From positions 45,074 to 109,073 of the forward strand of contig NZ_FOTR01000012.1 in NCBI RefSeq assembly GCF_900114645.1: DNA of 64,000 nucleotides, written 5' to 3'. The DNA comes from Gracilibacillus orientalis (GTDB taxonomy: Bacteria > Bacillota > Bacilli > Bacillales > Amphibacillaceae). Positions 61,613 to 64,000 of the stretch are shown piece after piece (the first letter of the stretch is position 1; each line of letters opens with the position of its first letter). Made by a program: the position numbers and the translations under genes. Below the pieces are notes generated by a model. It had not been told where the DNA came from, made no database searches, and worked only from the letters and a program-made list of their open reading frames with translations.

Positions 61613-61724
61613 TATTTTGTTCTTTATCACAGTAGAAAAACCAGCATTGATTCAATAACCGAATTTGGTATTTGTTTTTATGAAGGAATGCGCCTGCTAA
61701 TTGTCTTTTTAACCAATTAGGCAT
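61602..61724 (-). CDS. cmpA: Cortex morphogenetic protein CmpA
   Basis: A 40-residue gene on the minus strand, too short for usual ORF calls. The product begins MPNWLKRQLAGAFLHKNKYQ and continues IRLLNQCWFFYCDKEQNKAE. The pattern M-P-x-W-L-K-x-x-x-x-A-F-x-x-K-x-x-Y-Q-I-x-L-L-N-Q-C-W matches CmpA of Bacillus, a small spore protein. CmpA times cortex assembly by delivering SpoIVA for degradation with ClpXP. GAGGATGA stands before ATG 61724. The position between ydcI (tex) and ydcK on the opposite strand is the same as in B. subtilis. Confidence 0.9.
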   Translation of the reverse strand: MPNWLKRQLAGAFLHKNKYQIRLLNQCWFFYCDKEQNKAE

Positions 61725-61789
61725 GTTTATCATCCTCTAATTAATGATGTTGTTTTATAGTATGTAATATGATAGATAGGTGTGAAAGT

Positions 61790-62251
61790 ATGGAAGTGAT
61801 AACACAGGTCGAATTAGAGAAGCTTACAAAAGATCTTTCCAATAATGTATTTAACAAACCATTTACCGATGCAGTACGTTTTAATAATAGATTAAGAACA
61901 ACTGGTGGTCGTTATATACCTACTAAACGAGTTATTGAATTAAATCCTAAATATTATAAGGAGTTGGGATATGAAGAGTTTGTTGGTATTATTAAACATG
62001 AACTATGCCATTACCATCTTCATATAGAAGGAAAAGGATATCAACATCGTGATCCAGAGTTTAAACAACTTTTAAAAGCAACGAATTCTCCAAGGCATTG
62101 CAATCCTCTACCATCGATGAATAATGATTTTAAATATCAATACCAATGCACCTCTTGTTACCATGTTTATAAACGAAGAAAAAGAATCAATGTCAAAAGG
62201 TATCGTTGCGGGAAGTGTAGAGGTGAATTAACATTGCTTCAAAATAAATGA
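61790..62251 (+). CDS. ydcK: SprT-like zinc metalloprotein (YdcK)
   Basis: The 153-residue protein has the SprT-like core with the zinc motif HELCHYH in FVGIIKHELCHYHLHIEGKGY and a C-terminal zinc ribbon: C-x2-C (YQCTSCYHVYKR) and C-x2-C (YRCGKCRGEL). SprT-family proteins act as DNA-protein-crosslink proteases in other organisms; the activity of the short bacterial members is unproven. ATG 61769 is upstream in frame, but ATG 61790 follows AGGTGTGAAAG. tRNA genes follow. Confidence 0.9.
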   Translation: MEVITQVELEKLTKDLSNNVFNKPFTDAVRFNNRLRTTGGRYIPTKRVIELNPKYYKELGYEEFVGIIKHELCHYHLHIEGKGYQHRDPEFKQLLKATNSPRHCNPLPSMNNDFKYQYQCTSCYHVYKRRKRINVKRYRCGKCRGELTLLQNK

Positions 62252-62367
62252 AAAAAATCAATAATTCTATTGACTTAGATGTAAAGAATATGATAAATTG
62301 TATTGGTGTCACTTTGAAAGGCACTTACCTAGATTAAAGACAGCAATTTTAAAAATAATAAAAACAG

Positions 62368-62396
62368 TTGACATTTTGATGTAATTGTTATATTAT
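62368..62396 (+). promoter_or_regulatory. tRNA operon promoter
   Basis: TTGACA at 62368-62373 and TATTAT at 62391-62396 are 17 bases apart, 34 bases before tRNA-Asn. Strong sigma-A type. Confidence 0.78.
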
Positions 62397-62429
62397 ATTT
62401 AACGTCGTCAACATGAATTGTTTCATTAT

Positions 62430-62504
62430 TCCACAGTAGCTCAGTGGTAGAGCAATCGGCTGTTAACCGATCGGTCGTAGGTTCGAATCCTACCTGTGGA
62501 GCCA
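62430..62504 (+). tRNA. tRNA-Asn (GTT)
   Basis: Cloverleaf with acceptor TCCACAG/CTGTGGA, anticodon GTT, TTCGAATC loop and encoded CCA. First in the cluster, as at this site in B. subtilis. Confidence 0.97.
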
Positions 62505-62505
62505 T

Positions 62506-62596
62506 GGAGAAGTACTCAAGTGGCTGAAGAGGCGCCCCTGCTAAGGGTGTAGGTCGCGTAAGCGGCGCGAGGGTTCAAATCCCTCCTTCTCCGCCA
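62506..62596 (+). tRNA. tRNA-Ser (GCT)
   Basis: A 91-base type II tRNA with a long variable arm, acceptor GGAGAAG/CTTCTCC, anticodon GCT, CCA encoded. One base separates it from tRNA-Asn. Confidence 0.97.
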
Positions 62597-62613
62597 TTAA
62601 CACTTCAAATAAT

Positions 62614-62685
62614 GGCCCGTTGGTCAAGCGGTTAAGACACCGCCCTTTCACGGCGGTAACACGGGTTCGAGTCCCGTACGGGTCA
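62614..62685 (+). tRNA. tRNA-Glu (TTC)
   Basis: Acceptor GGCCCGT/ACGGGTC, anticodon TTC, discriminator A. The 3' CCA is not encoded (TCC follows), so it is added after transcription. Confidence 0.96.
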
Positions 62686-62710
62686 TCCCATTTATAGTAG
62701 AAATTTAATA

Positions 62711-62787
62711 GGTCCGGTAGTTCAGTTGGTTAGAATGCCTGCCTGTCACGCAGGAGGTCGCGGGTTCGAGTCCCGTCCGGACCGCCA
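62711..62787 (+). tRNA. tRNA-Asp (GTC)
   Basis: Acceptor GGTCCGG/CCGGACC, anticodon GTC in CTGTCAC, CCA encoded. Confidence 0.97.
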
Positions 62788-62791
62788 TTGT

Positions 62792-62866
62792 TGGGCTATA
62801 GCCAAGCGGTAAGGCAACGGTTTTTGGTATCGTCATGCGCTGGTTCGAATCCAGCTAGCCCAGCCA
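62792..62866 (+). tRNA. tRNA-Gln (TTG)
   Basis: Acceptor TGGGCTA/TAGCCCA, anticodon TTG in TTTTGGT, CCA encoded. Confidence 0.96.
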
Positions 62867-62994
62867 TTTTTTTGACTAAAAATAGCTTACATCATTCGTC
62901 ATAAGGACGAATACACTATTCCTTCCGTTTGATCGATTCTTCACAAAGCGGATCCGAATAAATCAAAACTGAAGCAGATGTAGTTGAGGATGCT

Positions 62995-63022
62995 TTTACT
63001 GTTTCTCTGATTCTACTATAAT
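62995..63022 (+). promoter_or_regulatory. Internal promoter before tRNA-Lys
   Basis: TTTACT at 62995-63000 and TATAAT at 63017-63022 are 16 bases apart within the 207-base gap between tRNA-Gln and tRNA-Lys. It probably restarts transcription. Confidence 0.55.
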
Positions 63023-63073
63023 GTAGTTTCTAAAACAGAAAGTGAGCTACCGTCGTGATTAACATTGCAGCAA

Positions 63074-63149
63074 GAGCCATTAGCTCAGTTGGTAGAGCAT
63101 CTGACTTTTAATCAGAGGGTCGGAGGTTCGAATCCTCCATGGCTCACCA
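63074..63149 (+). tRNA. tRNA-Lys (TTT)
   Basis: Acceptor GAGCCAT/ATGGCTC, anticodon TTT in CTTTTAA, CCA encoded. Confidence 0.97.
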
Positions 63150-63177
63150 TCTATATTCTAAAATATATAGATAGCAA

Positions 63178-63261
<84 letters not shown>

Positions 63262-63283
63262 TCAAAAAATAAACAAAAAACTA

Positions 63284-63313
63284 TTGACTTAGTTAAGCGC
63301 TCTGTGTTATATT
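63284..63313 (+). promoter_or_regulatory. Internal promoter before tRNA-Arg
   Basis: TTGACT at 63284-63289 and TATATT at 63308-63313 with an 18-base spacer, 23 bases before the tRNA. Confidence 0.7.
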
Positions 63314-63335
63314 AGTAGATGTCGCTTTGATAAGC

Positions 63336-63412
63336 GCGCCCGTAGCTCAATTGGATAGAGCGTTTGACTACGGATCAAGAGGCTAGGGGTTCGACTCCTC
63401 TCGGGCGCACCA
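63336..63412 (+). tRNA. tRNA-Arg (ACG)
   Basis: Acceptor GCGCCCG/CGGGCGC, anticodon ACG (inosine after editing by TadA is expected), CCA encoded. Confidence 0.97.
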
Positions 63413-63416
63413 TGAC

Positions 63417-63493
63417 CGGGAAGTAGCTCAGCTTGGTAGAGCACTTGGTTTGGGACCAAGGGGTCGCAGGTTCAAATCCTGTCTTCCCGACCA
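63417..63493 (+). tRNA. tRNA-Pro (TGG)
   Basis: Acceptor CGGGAAG/CTTCCCG, anticodon TGG in TTTGGGA, CCA encoded. Four bases after tRNA-Arg. Confidence 0.97.
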
Positions 63494-63522
63494 GCCGACC
63501 ATATCAAAAACGTATTTATTAT

Positions 63523-63596
63523 GCGGGTGTAGTTTAGTGGTAAAACCTCAGCCTTCCAAGCTGATGTCGAGGGTTCAATTCCCTTCACCCGCTCCA
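63523..63596 (+). tRNA. tRNA-Gly (TCC)
   Basis: Acceptor GCGGGTG/CACCCGC, anticodon TCC in CTTCCAA, CCA encoded. Confidence 0.97.
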
Positions 63597-63604
63597 TAAT
63601 AAGT

Positions 63605-63681
<77 letters not shown>

Positions 63682-63772
63682 TTTATACATTGATCTTTGA
63701 AAACTGAACAAAACAACCAGTATGATTTTAAACATGAAACAAGCTAGCTTTTAGAAGCGAGTGCAAGACAAC

Positions 63773-64000
63773 TTTATTGAGAGTTTGATCTTGGCTCAGG
63801 ACGAACGCTGGCGGCGTGCCTAATACATGCAAGTCGAGCGCGGGAAGCTTGTCTGATCTCTTCGGAGTGAAGCGAGTGGAACGAGCGGCGGACGGGTGAG
63901 TAACACGTGGGCAACCTACCTATAAGACTGGGATAACTCCGGGAAACCGGGGCTAATACCGGATAACACTTTTCTTCACATGAGGGGAAGTTGAAAGATG
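63773..64000 (+). rRNA. rrs: 16S ribosomal RNA, 5' part (truncated by window end)
   Basis: The conserved start AGAGTTTGATCTTGGCTCAG and GACGAACGCTGGCGGCGTGC are followed by the V1-V2 regions (TAACACGTGGGCAACCTACC, GGGATAACTCCGGGAAACCG). The upstream GATCTTTGAAAACTGAAC is the usual pre-16S processing region. A T replaces the usual C/A at the base after GATC. The 3' part lies outside the window. Confidence 0.97.

Overview
The window is low-GC Firmicutes DNA from a spore-forming member of the Bacillaceae. It carries the gene order of the Bacillus subtilis cshA-rhomboid-acpS-ydcC-alr-ndoAI/ndoA-rsbRSTUVW-sigB-rsbX-ydcI-cmpA-ydcK region, followed by a tRNA cluster and the start of an rRNA operon. 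A gerA-type germination operon, cmpA and ydcC point to sporulation. A DUF368 (PopT-type) gene and long non-coding interspersed repeats suggest a relative of B. subtilis, possibly a halophilic or halotolerant genus such as Gracilibacillus, Oceanobacillus or Virgibacillus, rather than B. subtilis itself. The genus is inference only.

Region 1 (1-16784) is the right part of a PBSX/skin-type contractile-tail prophage, read rightward: head-tail connectors (yqbF, yqbG, yqbH, gp10-like, tail terminator), sheath xkdK, tube xkdM, tail assembly chaperone xkdN with a clear -1 frameshift site, a 1609-residue tape measure, hub and baseplate (xkdP-xkdU), a self-cleaving tail fibre, holin and amidase. The capsid, terminase and any integrase lie left of the window. 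A strong two-way terminator closes the prophage.

Region 2 (17094-29094) is mostly leftward: zinc/cobalt efflux czcD with its czrA repressor, an orphan LytS-like kinase, the gerA operon, a gene-poor stretch with decayed features, a c-di-AMP riboswitch driving a lone ktrA, a beta-hydroxyacid dehydrogenase, and an HtrA-type protease. The protease diverges from the two-component pair cssRS, the classic secretion-stress arrangement.

Region 3 (29290-44728) holds cssRS, bipA/typA, a small DUF1232 protein, a MacB-type ABC exporter, a CapA lipoprotein, a DUF368 undecaprenyl-phosphate transporter, a thioredoxin, an EcsAB-like ABC transporter, MarR, glutaredoxin-like, YppG-like, esterase and EamA genes. 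Two copies of a MITE-like repeat lie here.

Region 4 (45131-62251) is the conserved chromosomal backbone: RNA helicase cshA, rhomboid protease, acpS, nnr, ydcC, alr, the MazEF-type toxin-antitoxin pair, the complete sigma-B stressosome and partner-switching operon with an internal sigma-B promoter, tex, cmpA on the opposite strand, and a SprT-like metalloprotein. A third repeat copy sits after rsbX.

Region 5 (62430-64000) has eleven tRNA genes (Asn, Ser, Glu, Asp, Gln, Lys, Leu, Arg, Pro, Gly, Ile) and the 5' end of 16S rRNA.

The most unusual structures are the head-to-head composite repeats placed directly after terminators, a 21-bp-periodic array of five TTCC(AA/TT)GGAA palindromes upstream of alr, an 11-bp-periodic TGCTAAC triplet beside ktrA, the xkdN frameshift, and the modular repeats inside the tape measure.
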